A stretch of DNA of 64,000 nt from Bacteroidota bacterium (GTDB lineage: Bacteria; Bacteroidota; Ignavibacteria; Ignavibacteriales; Ignavibacteriaceae). The notes under the pieces are model-generated. The model was given only the letters and a program-made list of their open reading frames with translations. It searched no databases and was not told the origin of the DNA. A program made the translations under genes and the position numbers. The stretch spans positions 1 to 64,000 of the forward strand of contig JAKAKL010000022.1 in NCBI GenBank assembly GCA_021824565.1. Direction: 5' to 3'. Below are positions 8,825 through 17,497 of the stretch, one piece after another; positions within the stretch are counted from its first letter, which is position 1, and every line of letters starts with the position of its first letter.

Positions 8825-10192
8825 ATGCGTTTCTTCCATAAATTCATCCTTTGCGTTTTGGTTTTCCCATTTCTTGCTTATGGGCAAAAAACTTTAACGC
8901 TTGATCAAGCTGTAAAAATAGCTCTTCAGCGCAATACTACCTTGCAGAAATCTTTGAACAGTCTTAAAGCTTCCGAATCAAATTACAAAGCAGCATGGGG
9001 AAATCTTCTGCCAAGCATTAATGCTGACGGCAGCTACGGTTGGAATCGTTCTGTTCAACCTGGCACGAGCGGCAGAACATATACTTTTCAGGGCATTACG
9101 ATCAACCTGCCTCCGACACCAAGTTCAACGACCGACACTTATAATTATTCCGCCGGCGCAAATGCTTCATGGACTTTATTTGACGGACTTTCAAACATTG
9201 CGCAAGTTTCAGAATCAAAAAAACAATTAGAGTCTGCAAGACTTCAACTTGAAAATTTAAAACAGAATATCGTCTTTCAAACAATTAGTCTTTATTATGC
9301 CGTTGTTAATAATCAACAGCTTTTAAAAGTTAAACAAGATAACGTAAAGTGGAATAAACAAAACCTCGAAACAATTGTTGAAAAAAATAAAATTGGCGCG
9401 GCAACTCTCGCCGATGTTTATGCGCAGCAAGTTCAGGAAGGAAATGCGGAACTTGATCAAATCCAGACGAGCAATAATTTGGAAACTGCGAAGAGCAATC
9501 TTTTATATTATCTGGGACTTGATGTTTTGCAGAATTATTCTTTCTCCGATTCATTAACATCAAACGAAGAAGACGTCTTGCATTCGGATCTTTCTTCAGA
9601 ATTTAAAAACATTGATGAGCTTGTCGCTCAAGCTTTATCAAAACGTGCGGATTATAAGAGCGCAATTCTTGATTACGAAGGTGCCGAGAACGGAGTAACG
9701 GCTGCTGAAGGCGGTTATTATCCGCGGCTGACAAATACATATGGATTTAATTTATTTTCGAACCAGCTTGATAATTTGACTAAATCAAGAACTTATTCTA
9801 TCGGACTGACATTAAGCATTCCGATTTTTTCTGGCTTCAGCGTAGATAATCAAGTTCAAGCTGCAGAAGTAAATGCTATGAATAAAAAAGTCGACATGGA
9901 TGACTTAAGACGAACCATAAAACAGAATCTACAGCAGACATATCTAAACGTACAGGCAGCAGAAAAAAGCCTGGAAGTAAGCAAGAGAAATGTAGCTTCT
10001 GCTGCAGAAAACCAGAAGATTACTCAAGAAAAATATACATTAGGCTCAGGTACACTGCTGGATGTCTTAGTTGCTAATTCCAATTATACAAACGCGCAAA
10101 CAAGTTTAATAAATGCCGAGTTCCAATATATAGTGCTCAATCAGCAGCTTAAATATTATCTCGGCGTTCTCAACTATAAGCAGTATGAATAA
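8825..10192 (+). CDS. TolC-family outer-membrane efflux channel
   Basis: A 455-residue protein with an N-terminal signal peptide ending near LAYGQ and two internally similar OEP repeats. Typical features are LTLDQAVKIALQRN after the signal peptide, long alpha-helical stretches that would form the periplasmic tunnel, and GGYYPRLTNTYGF in the second half before another strand and helix set. Homologues form trimeric outer-membrane channels for type I and tripartite exporters. It is the first gene of a run that continues with a membrane-fusion protein, an ATPase and permeases, and is the likely outer-membrane exit duct for that system. The start ATG is preceded by GGAGTTAAT. Confidence 0.92.
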   Translation: MRFFHKFILCVLVFPFLAYGQKTLTLDQAVKIALQRNTTLQKSLNSLKASESNYKAAWGNLLPSINADGSYGWNRSVQPGTSGRTYTFQGITINLPPTPSSTTDTYNYSAGANASWTLFDGLSNIAQVSESKKQLESARLQLENLKQNIVFQTISLYYAVVNNQQLLKVKQDNVKWNKQNLETIVEKNKIGAATLADVYAQQVQEGNAELDQIQTSNNLETAKSNLLYYLGLDVLQNYSFSDSLTSNEEDVLHSDLSSEFKNIDELVAQALSKRADYKSAILDYEGAENGVTAAEGGYYPRLTNTYGFNLFSNQLDNLTKSRTYSIGLTLSIPIFSGFSVDNQVQAAEVNAMNKKVDMDDLRRTIKQNLQQTYLNVQAAEKSLEVSKRNVASAAENQKITQEKYTLGSGTLLDVLVANSNYTNAQTSLINAEFQYIVLNQQLKYYLGVLNYKQYE

Positions 10193-10219
10193 ATTTTTTT
10201 TATTAGGAGAAAAACTCAG

Positions 10220-11491
10220 ATGGCAAACGGAAAACAAAAAAAATCAAAAAAGAAAGTAATGATCTTCTCCATAATAGGAGTTTTAGTTCTTATACTTATT
10301 TTAATTGCGTTCTTAGGAAGCAAGAAAGATGAAATAGTTCCTGTTCAAATAGAAAAAGCTTCTATCAGAACTATAACTCAAAGCGTTACTGCAACCGGAA
10401 CGCTTGACCCTGAATTTAAAGTCGCAATAACACCTGAAGTAACAGGAGAAATTGTTGAGCTGCCAGTTAAAGAAGGAGATTTTGTTCAGAAGGGACAGCT
10501 TCTTATAAGAATAAAGTCAGACGCATATCGTGCTCAAGTTCAGCAGTCTGAAGCGGGTCTTAATTCTGCTAAGGCAACACTTGCAATGAACAAAGCCCAG
10601 CTCGACAAAGTTACTTCCGACTATAATAGAACGAAGGAACTGCGTGCGAAAAACTTAGCGAGCGATGCCGATCTTGAAGCAGCGAAAAGTACATATCTGT
10701 CCGCTAAAGGCGCTTATGAAGGAGCTCAGGCTCAAATTGCTCAAATGGAAGCAGCGTTAAAAGTTCAATTGGATCAACTGAGCAAAACTACTATTTATTC
10801 GCCTATGGCTGGCACTGTAAGCCAACTAAATGTTGAACTCGGCGAAAGAGTTTTAGGAAGCGGCTTCAGCCAGGGAACAAATGTAATGACTATTTCCGAT
10901 CTAAAAAGCATGCTTGCAGTAGTTGATGTTGATGAGAATGATGTTGTTCTTGTATCGACAGGTGATACTGCAAGAATCAAAATAGATGCTTTTGGAGATA
11001 AAGTGTTTAGAGGAATTGTTTATCAAATCGGCAACAGCGCTCAAACAACTGGTACAAGCACTCAGGATCAGGTTGTTAATTTTGAAGTAAAATTAAAGTT
11101 CCTTGATTTTGATGATAAATTCAGACCGGGGATGTCGTGCAACGCAACAATCGAAACCAAAACTTTGCATAATGTATTAAGCGTACCGATACAAAGCGTT
11201 ACCGCAAGAAGCAATATGATGGAAATGAAAGATGGTTCCGGGCAGGATAATCAGAAGAAAAAAGACAACGGAAATAAAATCCAGGAAATTGTCTTTGCTG
11301 TAAATAATAATAAAGCCAAGAGTATTAATGTGAAGACTGGAATCAGCGACGATAATTATATCCAAATTACAGATGGACTAAAGCCGGGGCAAGAAGTTGT
11401 CACCGGAAGCTATAAGGCAATATCTACTGATTTGCACGACGGCTCTGATGTAAGGGTTGAAAATAAGAATAAGATGTTCTCGAATCATTAA
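10220..11491 (+). CDS. MacA-like periplasmic adaptor (HlyD/RND membrane-fusion family)
   Basis: A 423-residue inner-membrane-anchored periplasmic adaptor. A short basic N-terminus is followed by one membrane helix at about 14-32. The first lipoyl-like half (VTGEIVELPVKEGDFVQKG) comes next, then a coiled-coil hairpin rich in Ala and Gln, the second half (TTIYSPMAGTVSQLNVELGE) and a beta-barrel with FRPGMSCNATIET. An insert rich in Lys, Asn and Gln lies at about 340-355. It begins 27 bp after the TolC gene and would bridge the channel and the ABC subunits encoded downstream. MacA-type function is inferred from gene order. Confidence 0.9.
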   Translation: MANGKQKKSKKKVMIFSIIGVLVLILILIAFLGSKKDEIVPVQIEKASIRTITQSVTATGTLDPEFKVAITPEVTGEIVELPVKEGDFVQKGQLLIRIKSDAYRAQVQQSEAGLNSAKATLAMNKAQLDKVTSDYNRTKELRAKNLASDADLEAAKSTYLSAKGAYEGAQAQIAQMEAALKVQLDQLSKTTIYSPMAGTVSQLNVELGERVLGSGFSQGTNVMTISDLKSMLAVVDVDENDVVLVSTGDTARIKIDAFGDKVFRGIVYQIGNSAQTTGTSTQDQVVNFEVKLKFLDFDDKFRPGMSCNATIETKTLHNVLSVPIQSVTARSNMMEMKDGSGQDNQKKKDNGNKIQEIVFAVNNNKAKSINVKTGISDDNYIQITDGLKPGQEVVTGSYKAISTDLHDGSDVRVENKNKMFSNH

Positions 11492-11511
11492 AACTAATCT
11501 TGGAATAGAAG

Positions 11512-12228
11512 ATGAACATAATAAATATTGAACATATTGCTAAGGTTTATCAAGTCGGAACAGAAGAAGTTCACGCACTCCGGGATGTTTCATTGAATAT
11601 TGATAAGAATGAATACGTTGCAATAATGGGACCTTCCGGCTCGGGAAAATCAACCTTAATGAATATGCTTGGATGCCTCGATACTCCAACGTCCGGTAAA
11701 TATAATTTTACCGGTGTCAGCGTTAGCGAGATGAGCGATAACGAGCTTGCAAAAATTAGGAACAAAGAAATTGGTTTCGTGTTTCAAACATTTAATCTAT
11801 TGGCTCGTTCAGATGCGCTGCATAATGTTGAACTGCCGCTTATTTATGCCGGTGTAGGCGCTGCGGAAAGACGTGAGCGTGCAGAGCAGGCGTTAATTGA
11901 TGTCGGGCTGAAAGAAAGAATGCATCATAAGCCGAATGAACTTTCAGGCGGACAAAGGCAGAGAGTTGCGGTAGCACGTGCACTTGTTACGCGCCCTTCA
12001 ATAATATTAGCAGACGAACCTACCGGCAACCTTGATTCAAAGACCGGCGAGGAAATAATGATATTATTTAATGAAATTTATGAGAAGGGAAATACAATTA
12101 TTCTTGTTACTCACGAAGAATATATTGCGGAGCATGCCGCCAGAATAATAAGAATAAAAGACGGTTTAATCGAATCTGATGGTCCGGTAGAAAATAGATA
12201 TATTCCTAAAGCCCGCTTTGCGGAGTAG
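11512..12228 (+). CDS. MacB/LolD-type ABC transporter ATP-binding protein
   Basis: A 238-residue stand-alone ATPase with intact motifs: Walker [10 protein letters not shown] starting at residue 40, a Q-loop in FVFQTFNL, signature LSGGQ starting at 144, Walker [14 protein letters not shown] and an H-loop in LVTHEE. The spelling belongs to the MacB/LolD/FtsE subfamily, which works with FtsX-like permeases that drive periplasmic conformational changes rather than classical transport. In Proteobacterial MacB the ATPase and permease are one chain; here they are separate. It is the only ATPase in the cluster, so it probably serves all three downstream permeases. Confidence 0.95.
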   Translation: MNIINIEHIAKVYQVGTEEVHALRDVSLNIDKNEYVAIMGPSGSGKSTLMNMLGCLDTPTSGKYNFTGVSVSEMSDNELAKIRNKEIGFVFQTFNLLARSDALHNVELPLIYAGVGAAERRERAEQALIDVGLKERMHHKPNELSGGQRQRVAVARALVTRPSIILADEPTGNLDSKTGEEIMILFNEIYEKGNTIILVTHEEYIAEHAARIIRIKDGLIESDGPVENRYIPKARFAE

Positions 12229-12288
12229 CTGCGGATAAATGATGTCTCAAAAGAATCTTTTTGAAATTATAATTATGGAATTTAAGTT

Positions 12289-13533
12289 ATGTCAAAGCTT
12301 GCTTTCTTATCTTTTGAAATAAAGGAAAGCTTCCTGATTGCAATTAGAGCGATCAGAGCTAATAAGATTCGATCTGCACTTACAATGCTCGGAATCTTTA
12401 TCGGAATTACAGTTGTAGTTTTAATGACGACTGCAATTAAAGGAATCGATAATTCTTTTCAAAAGGGAATTAGCGCGCTTGGATCAGATGTACTTTATAT
12501 TTCCAAATGGCAATGGTTCTCAAACACTGACTGGTGGAGAATGCGAAATAGAAGACAAATTACAATGGAAGAATTTCAAAAATATAAAGCGCTTGCAAAG
12601 CTTCCTCTTGCCGTCGCTCCCACTGTCGCTACGAACCAGAATATTAAATATAAAACTAATGCTGTTAATAGCGTTTTTGTTACCGGCTCCGATGCGGACT
12701 ATATCAAGACGACAAACTTTACTTTTGATCAAGGAAGATTCTTCACCGATATTGAAAGCAATGGAGCAAGAAATGTTGCAGTGCTAGGCAATACTGTAGC
12801 ATCGACTTTATTTCCTCATGGAAACGCGGTTGGCAATGATATCAAGATAGGTCCGGTTACATACCGCGTTGTAGGAGTATTGTCGGTTCAGGGTAGCTTT
12901 ATACTTGGCAGCTTTAATCCTGATAACCAGGTTTATGTTCCCATTGGAACGATATTTAAATATTTTCTTGACGAGCGGCATCAAAGCGTAACAATAGACG
13001 TTCGCGCTGCAAGCCCCGCTCTGATTGCGGATACTAAGGCAGAAGCGGAAGGAATCTTCAGAAAAGTAAGAGGATTGAGCTTTAACCAGGAAGACGACTT
13101 TTCAATCAATCAGCAGGAAGCTCTTATTGACAATTATAATAAAGTCGTTGGAGTTATTCAGATTGCAGGCTTATTCATTACAGGGCTTTCCTTATTTGTA
13201 GGCGCAATCGGAATCATGAATATTATGTTTGTATCTGTTCGTGAGAGAACGAAAGAGATTGGTCTGCGTAAGGCAATCGGCGCAAGGAGAAGTTCTATAC
13301 TTGCCCAGTTCCTTTTAGAATCTTCAGTAATTTGTCTCGTCGGCGGAGTGATCGGTCTTATTGCTGCTATATTATTAAGCTTCCTTGTAAATCAATTTAT
13401 ACCGACTTCAGTTCAATACAGCGCGGTTATATTAGCGATAGTTGTTTCATTAATTACCGGGCTCATTTCAGGTTTTGCACCCGCATATACTGCTGCAAAG
13501 ATGGACCCGGTTGAAGCATTGAGGTTTGAGTAA
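12289..13533 (+). CDS. MacB/FtsX-type ABC transporter permease, first copy
   Basis: A 414-residue permease with one N-terminal membrane helix (IRSALTMLGIFIGITVVVLM), a large periplasmic MacB core domain of about 220 residues, and three C-terminal membrane helices. The cytoplasmic loop SVRERTKEIGLRKAIGA is the hallmark coupling segment of FtsX-like permeases, and the terminal MDPVEALRFE is also typical. It follows the ATPase by 60 bp. It is more divergent from the next two permeases than they are from each other. The substrate (antibiotic, peptide, lipid or siderophore) cannot be inferred. Confidence 0.93.
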   Translation: MSKLAFLSFEIKESFLIAIRAIRANKIRSALTMLGIFIGITVVVLMTTAIKGIDNSFQKGISALGSDVLYISKWQWFSNTDWWRMRNRRQITMEEFQKYKALAKLPLAVAPTVATNQNIKYKTNAVNSVFVTGSDADYIKTTNFTFDQGRFFTDIESNGARNVAVLGNTVASTLFPHGNAVGNDIKIGPVTYRVVGVLSVQGSFILGSFNPDNQVYVPIGTIFKYFLDERHQSVTIDVRAASPALIADTKAEAEGIFRKVRGLSFNQEDDFSINQQEALIDNYNKVVGVIQIAGLFITGLSLFVGAIGIMNIMFVSVRERTKEIGLRKAIGARRSSILAQFLLESSVICLVGGVIGLIAAILLSFLVNQFIPTSVQYSAVILAIVVSLITGLISGFAPAYTAAKMDPVEALRFE

Positions 13534-13534
13534 A

Positions 13535-14767
13535 ATGAGAATAACAGAAACACTCCAAATTTCCCTTCAATCCATTAAAGGGAATAAATTAAGAACGATG
13601 CTGACAGTCCTCGGCGTTGTTGTCGGTATATTTTCAATCATAGTGATAATGACTATCATAACTATGCTCCAAAACAGCATCCAGAACGGTTTCTCGCAGC
13701 TCGGGCAGAACACATTTCAGATACAAAAATTTCCTGCTATCATGACAGGCGGTCCGGGTGCGTGGCTGAAATATAGAAATAGGAAAGATCTTACTCTCGA
13801 CGATTACTATCGCTTAAAAGATATGCTTAAGGAAGCACAATATATCGGCGCTGAACAGTGGCAATTCGGCAAAGTTGTAAAATTTGGGAACAAAGAAACT
13901 AACCCTAACATACAAGTTGCCGGTATTACAGCGGATGCTTTTAAAACAAATAACTGGTCGATTGAAGAAGGCAGGGAAGTAAGAGACCTTGACGTAACTT
14001 ATTCCAACGATGTTTGCGATATAGGACAGGACGTGGTTGAAAAATTATTTCCGAATATCGACCCTGTTGGGCAATACGTCCGCGTTGACGGCTTGCCGTT
14101 AAAAGTTATCGGAGTACTTGGTAAACAGCCGTCGCTTTTCGGCTCAAGCAATGACAGCTTTATCATCATGCCTATTACTACTTTTCAATCTAAGTACGGT
14201 AAGTACGGAAGAAGCATTAACATTACAGTTATGTCTTACAGCAACGCTGATTATAATAATGTTATCGACGCAGCGATAGGCTACATGAGAACAATTAGAA
14301 AAGTTGAACCCGGTAAGGAAAATGACTTTGATATTTTTAGCAACGATTCTTTGATAGGACAGATAAATAATATTACAGGCGGAGTAAAGATAGGCGCAAT
14401 GGCTGTTTCAATTATTGCTTTAATTGCTGCTGGTGTAGGAATAATGAATATTATGCTTGTATCAGTAACAGAACGTACAAGGGAAATAGGAATTAGAAAA
14501 GCGATCGGAGCAAAGAGGAGCACAATATTATCTCAATTTCTTTTTGAAGCGATTACACTTTGTTTAATCGGCGGATTAATCGGGATAGTTCTTGGAGTGG
14601 GAGTAGGAAATCTTGCCGGCGCTCAGCTTAATGCGCAAATGGCTGTTCCGATTGATTGGGTATTCATAGGATTTTCACTATGTATTTTAGTAGGCGTTAT
14701 ATTCGGAACTTATCCGGCATATAAAGCTGCTAATATGGATCCGATCGAAGCTCTAAGATATGAATAA
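13535..14767 (+). CDS. MacB/FtsX-type ABC transporter permease, second copy
   Basis: A 410-residue FtsX-like permease. I place the start at ATG 13535 rather than an in-frame TTG at 13526, because the protein then begins MRITETLQIS and aligns end to end with MKITEIFSVS of the next copy. It has one N-terminal membrane helix, a MacB core domain, three C-terminal helices, the loop SVTERTREIGIRKAIGA and the end MDPIEALRYE. It starts 1 bp after the stop of the first permease, so the two are translationally linked. It shares long near-identical stretches with the third copy, such as IVGIFSIIVIMTII-type and YMRTIRK segments. Confidence 0.92.
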   Translation: MRITETLQISLQSIKGNKLRTMLTVLGVVVGIFSIIVIMTIITMLQNSIQNGFSQLGQNTFQIQKFPAIMTGGPGAWLKYRNRKDLTLDDYYRLKDMLKEAQYIGAEQWQFGKVVKFGNKETNPNIQVAGITADAFKTNNWSIEEGREVRDLDVTYSNDVCDIGQDVVEKLFPNIDPVGQYVRVDGLPLKVIGVLGKQPSLFGSSNDSFIIMPITTFQSKYGKYGRSINITVMSYSNADYNNVIDAAIGYMRTIRKVEPGKENDFDIFSNDSLIGQINNITGGVKIGAMAVSIIALIAAGVGIMNIMLVSVTERTREIGIRKAIGAKRSTILSQFLFEAITLCLIGGLIGIVLGVGVGNLAGAQLNAQMAVPIDWVFIGFSLCILVGVIFGTYPAYKAANMDPIEALRYE

Positions 14768-14804
14768 TCTTTTTGATTATAGAATTGTTTAAAGAAATAA
14801 GAAT

Positions 14805-14835
14805 AGTCCTTTTTATATTTTTATAAAAGGTCCAA
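14805..14835 (+). terminator. AT-rich hairpin between the duplicated permeases
   Basis: The segment CCTTTTTATA, a short T loop and TATAAAAGG form a 9-bp stem with one bulged T. The intergenic space of 175 bp contrasts with the tight spacing of the preceding genes. The hairpin could attenuate expression of the third permease, but the stem is AT-rich and weak. Confidence 0.3.
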
Positions 14836-14942
14836 TCCGTCACAATATTAAAATCGTTGATGGTTTGATTTTTTAGTTTATTTCTTTAACTCACTTTTTG
14901 TTTAGCTATATTTTTATTCTCTAATTTAAAGAGGGACTATGA

Positions 14943-16175
14943 ATGAAAATTACTGAAATATTTTCTGTGTCGACAAGTTCGATAAAGACAAACAAGCTGA
15001 GAACGTTCCTAACTATCCTCGGAATTGTTGTGGGAATATTTTCCATCATCGTTATAATGACGATCATCTCTATGCTTCAAGCGACGATCCAGGACAGCGT
15101 TGCAATGCTCAATAAAAATACATTTCGTATTCAAAAGTTCCCTCAAATAATGACCGGCGGGCGCGAAGCGTGGCTGAGATACCGCAACCGTAAAGATATT
15201 ACAGTCGATGAGTATTACCGCTTTGAGTCTTTAATGCCTGACGTAAAATATATCGGAGCAATTTTAGCTTCTGACGGAAAAGTAATAAAATTTAACAGCA
15301 AAGAAACTAACCCGAATATTAATGTTATTGGCGGTACGGTTGGCGCGTTTTATACTTATAACATCGGGCTGCAGAAGGGAAGAGAAATAAGGCAGTTCGA
15401 TCTTGATTATACAAACCACGTGTGCATAATCGGAATGGATGTGGTTGATAAGCTCTTCGGAAGCATCGATCCGCTTGGACAAACAATTCGCGTCGACGGC
15501 AACCCCGTGCAAGTGATAGGCGTAATGGAAAAGCAGCCTGAACTCTTCGGCGAAAGTATGGACAATCTTGTTATAGTCCCTCTTACAACATACCTTGCTT
15601 ATTACGGTAAGAAAGATCAAAGCGTTGATATAACCGTGATGACATATAGTAAGGAAGATTATCAGCCTGCAATGGAAGCGGCGGTTGGATATATGAGAAC
15701 AATTAGAAAAGTGCCGCCGGGTAAAGAAAACGATTTTGATATTTCCAGCAACGAGTCAGTTATGTCGCAGATAAATGATATTACTGAGAATATAAGAATA
15801 GGAGCAATGGCTGTATCATTTATAGCTCTCATAGCAGCCGGAGTTGGCATCATGAATATAATGCTTGTTTCGGTTTCTGAGCGAACGAAGGAAATAGGCA
15901 TTAGAAAAGCAATCGGAGCGAAAAAGATCGATATACTTTTGCAGTTCCTTGTCGAAGCAGTTACACTTTCATTAATTGGCGGAATAATAGGAATAATACT
16001 TGGCATTGGAGCGGGACTGATAGCCGGAAGTCAGCTTTATGCTAAAGTGGTAATTCCTGTTGACTGGGTATTTATAGGATTGAGTGTGTGCGTTTTAGTC
16101 GGGGTCGTATTCGGAACTTATCCCGCTTATAAAGCCGCTAACATGGATCCGATTGAAGCTCTAAGATACGAATAA
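14943..16175 (+). CDS. MacB/FtsX-type ABC transporter permease, third copy (tandem paralogue)
   Basis: A 410-residue permease of the same length and layout as the second copy: N-terminal helix, periplasmic MacB core, three C-terminal helices, loop SVSERTKEIGIRKAIGA and end NMDPIEALRYE. Similarity to the second copy is visible throughout, including ALIAAGVGIMNIMLVSV and FGTYPAYKAANMDPIEALRYE-type C-termini, so a tandem gene duplication is the simplest explanation. The periplasmic domain differs more, which could give a heterodimer with a different binding surface. It is separated from copy two by 175 bp with a weak hairpin, and may have its own expression level. Confidence 0.92.
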   Translation: MKITEIFSVSTSSIKTNKLRTFLTILGIVVGIFSIIVIMTIISMLQATIQDSVAMLNKNTFRIQKFPQIMTGGREAWLRYRNRKDITVDEYYRFESLMPDVKYIGAILASDGKVIKFNSKETNPNINVIGGTVGAFYTYNIGLQKGREIRQFDLDYTNHVCIIGMDVVDKLFGSIDPLGQTIRVDGNPVQVIGVMEKQPELFGESMDNLVIVPLTTYLAYYGKKDQSVDITVMTYSKEDYQPAMEAAVGYMRTIRKVPPGKENDFDISSNESVMSQINDITENIRIGAMAVSFIALIAAGVGIMNIMLVSVSERTKEIGIRKAIGAKKIDILLQFLVEAVTLSLIGGIIGIILGIGAGLIAGSQLYAKVVIPVDWVFIGLSVCVLVGVVFGTYPAYKAANMDPIEALRYE

Positions 16176-17003
16176 GATGCGCCGGATATTTTTTATTTCT
16201 CTTATGTTAAGATGATCCTTAAAGTTTTGTTGCATCGGGGATTTTTTAAACTTTATTTTATTTTCCCCTTGCGGCTCTAAAATAAATTATTTAAGTTATA
16301 ATCAATAATTAATTATGACAAGATATTTGGGAAGGATTTTGAATAATGATTGCAATGGGTAAAGGGAATAATACGCAGCCCGCTGAACAGACATTCCAAT
16401 TTACACGCTCCGGATGTTTTATACTTCAATTTAAATTTATATGATTTGGCTTTTGCTTTCTGTTGTGAAAGCAGATTAAGCACTTAGTGCGCTTAATATA
16501 ATATTTTGACTAATGTTCTTTGAAAACCGGATTTTGTTTTTTATGGAGAAACGTTTCATATAATAACAAAGTTTTTAGCTGTTATTTATTTAAACAATTA
16601 TTCTTTTTCCGGATACTGCCGCTTAGTTATTACGCGATATGTTTCATTCGATGAAATAGTATGAATAAAGCGATCTAATGATAAAGCATTTTAGTTATGC
16701 AAATAAGCATTTCGTGCATGAGATGCAATATCCCTTTGTTGATATGTACTAATTCATTAGGAAGAAGCTGTATATTATTGAAGAGAAGCAGCATCTTGAC
16801 AAGGAGGAGCACTATCTTCATAATGGAAAGCTCCATCTTGTGACAGAAATGCTGCTATTTGTTAATAAGAAGCAGCGTATCATTGTTGAAATCTTTTATG
16901 TAACGGAGATAAATCAGAAGAATTGAAATAAAAGGATGAATATTCAGGCTCAATAAAGAGTCAATATTCAATTATTATAATAAAATAATATAAGGAGGTT
17001 CTT
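16176..17003. other. 828-bp intergenic stretch without a convincing gene
   Basis: No standard gene is visible. Small ATG frames exist at 16346-16444 (32 codons) and 16697-16843 (48 codons), but neither has a good ribosome binding site with family-like sequence. An inverted repeat ATTAAG/CTTAAT lies near 16474-16497, and another (TGAATATT, CTC/GAG, AATATTCA) at about 16937-16970. The middle holds the 21-bp repeat array listed separately. The stretch ends in a strong AAGGAGG ribosome binding site at 16992-16998, ahead of the frameshifted small gene. Confidence 0.6.
16766..16891. repeat. Degenerate 21-bp tandem repeat, six units
   Basis: Units start at 16766, 16787, 16808, 16829, 16850 and 16871, an exact 21-bp period. 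The shared core is AGC, three variable bases, then ATCTTG or a close variant, followed by a purine-rich end (GAAGA, GGAGG, GGAAA). Weaker similarity extends one to three units upstream (from about 16703) and one downstream. The + strand has an open frame through the array, from 16753 to the TGA at 16924-16926, that would give a seven-residue repeat, but it has no ATG before the middle of the array. The units have diverged in sequence while keeping exact spacing. Confidence 0.65.
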
Positions 17004-17389
17004 ATGGCTTATAAGAAAAAACAAATCTCAAAAACAGTAGTAAAAGCTACTTCACGTCTTGAAGGCGTTAATGAGATAGATAAAAAAAATCTGCACCTAT
17101 TAATTATGGAAATGACGATAGGAAACTAACGTCAGTAGAGTATAAAGCGCAGATTGATACATGCACCGGTCTTACCGAGAAGAAAAATCAAATACTCGAA
17201 AATGCAGATATAGTTAGTAATCAATTAAAAGCAGAAGAAAAAAATCTTGCACGGATGACGAGTGAGATTCTCTCAAGCGCCAAAGGAAAATTCGGCATAG
17301 ATTCTAATGAAGTCGAACAACTTGGCGGCACGCGTAAATCCGACAGGAAAAAGCGTACTGCAAAAAAACAGACTCCAGCAAAACAATAG
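17004..17389 (+). pseudogene. Small conserved hypothetical gene interrupted by a -1 frameshift in an A8 run
   Basis: A strong AAGGAGG precedes ATG 17004. The first frame reads MAYKKKQISKTVVKATSRL and ends at TAA 17127-17129. From the A8 run at 17082-17089 the coding sense continues in another frame to TAG 17387-17389, including NYGNDDRKLTSVEYK, a helical middle and EVEQLGGTRKSDRKKR. One missing A (nine would give three Lys codons) joins both into a protein of about 128 residues. The acidic-Glu then GG-T-R-K-S-D/E-R-K ending resembles a widespread small hypothetical family from memory; its function is unknown. It could be a recent pseudogene, an assembly error or a site of transcriptional slippage. 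Confidence 0.7.
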
Positions 17390-17408
17390 TTTGTTCCCTA
17401 CAGCGCAT

Positions 17409-17456
17409 CATAGCAAAGGCGGCTGCGCGGGATTTGTGCAGCCGCTTTATGCTATC
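17409..17456 (+). terminator. Long GC-rich hairpin downstream of the frameshifted gene
   Basis: GCGGCTGC (17419-17426) pairs with GCAGCCGC (17438-17445). The stem continues outward through an AAA/TTT segment and ATAGC (17410-17414) with GCTAT (17451-17455). It lies 20 bp after the TAG. There is no long T run, so it may be a bidirectional terminator or an mRNA-stabilising stem. Its position supports the small gene being, or having been, a transcribed unit. Confidence 0.6.
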
Positions 17457-17497
17457 TTTAAAATTTTAGTTTAACAATATAAATATGGAGACAAGAA

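Noticed and set aside
12479-12787. 102-codon plus frame inside the first permease
   Set aside because: Out-of-frame shadow of a gene with clear FtsX-type features.
14768-14942. Insertion sequence between the duplicated permeases
   Set aside because: No terminal repeats, target duplication or transposase; 175 bp with only a weak AT hairpin.
16346-16444. 32-codon ATG frame in the intergenic stretch
   Set aside because: No clear ribosome binding site, no recognisable sequence, and the length is close to chance for AT-rich DNA.
16697-16843. 48-codon ATG frame across part of the 21-bp repeats
   Set aside because: Its repeats (RSSILTR type) come from the DNA periodicity in another frame, and it stops inside the array. 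The uninterrupted frame is a better, though unproven, candidate.
16766-16891. CRISPR-like array
   Set aside because: Units are adjacent with no spacers, diverged, and no cas genes are present.
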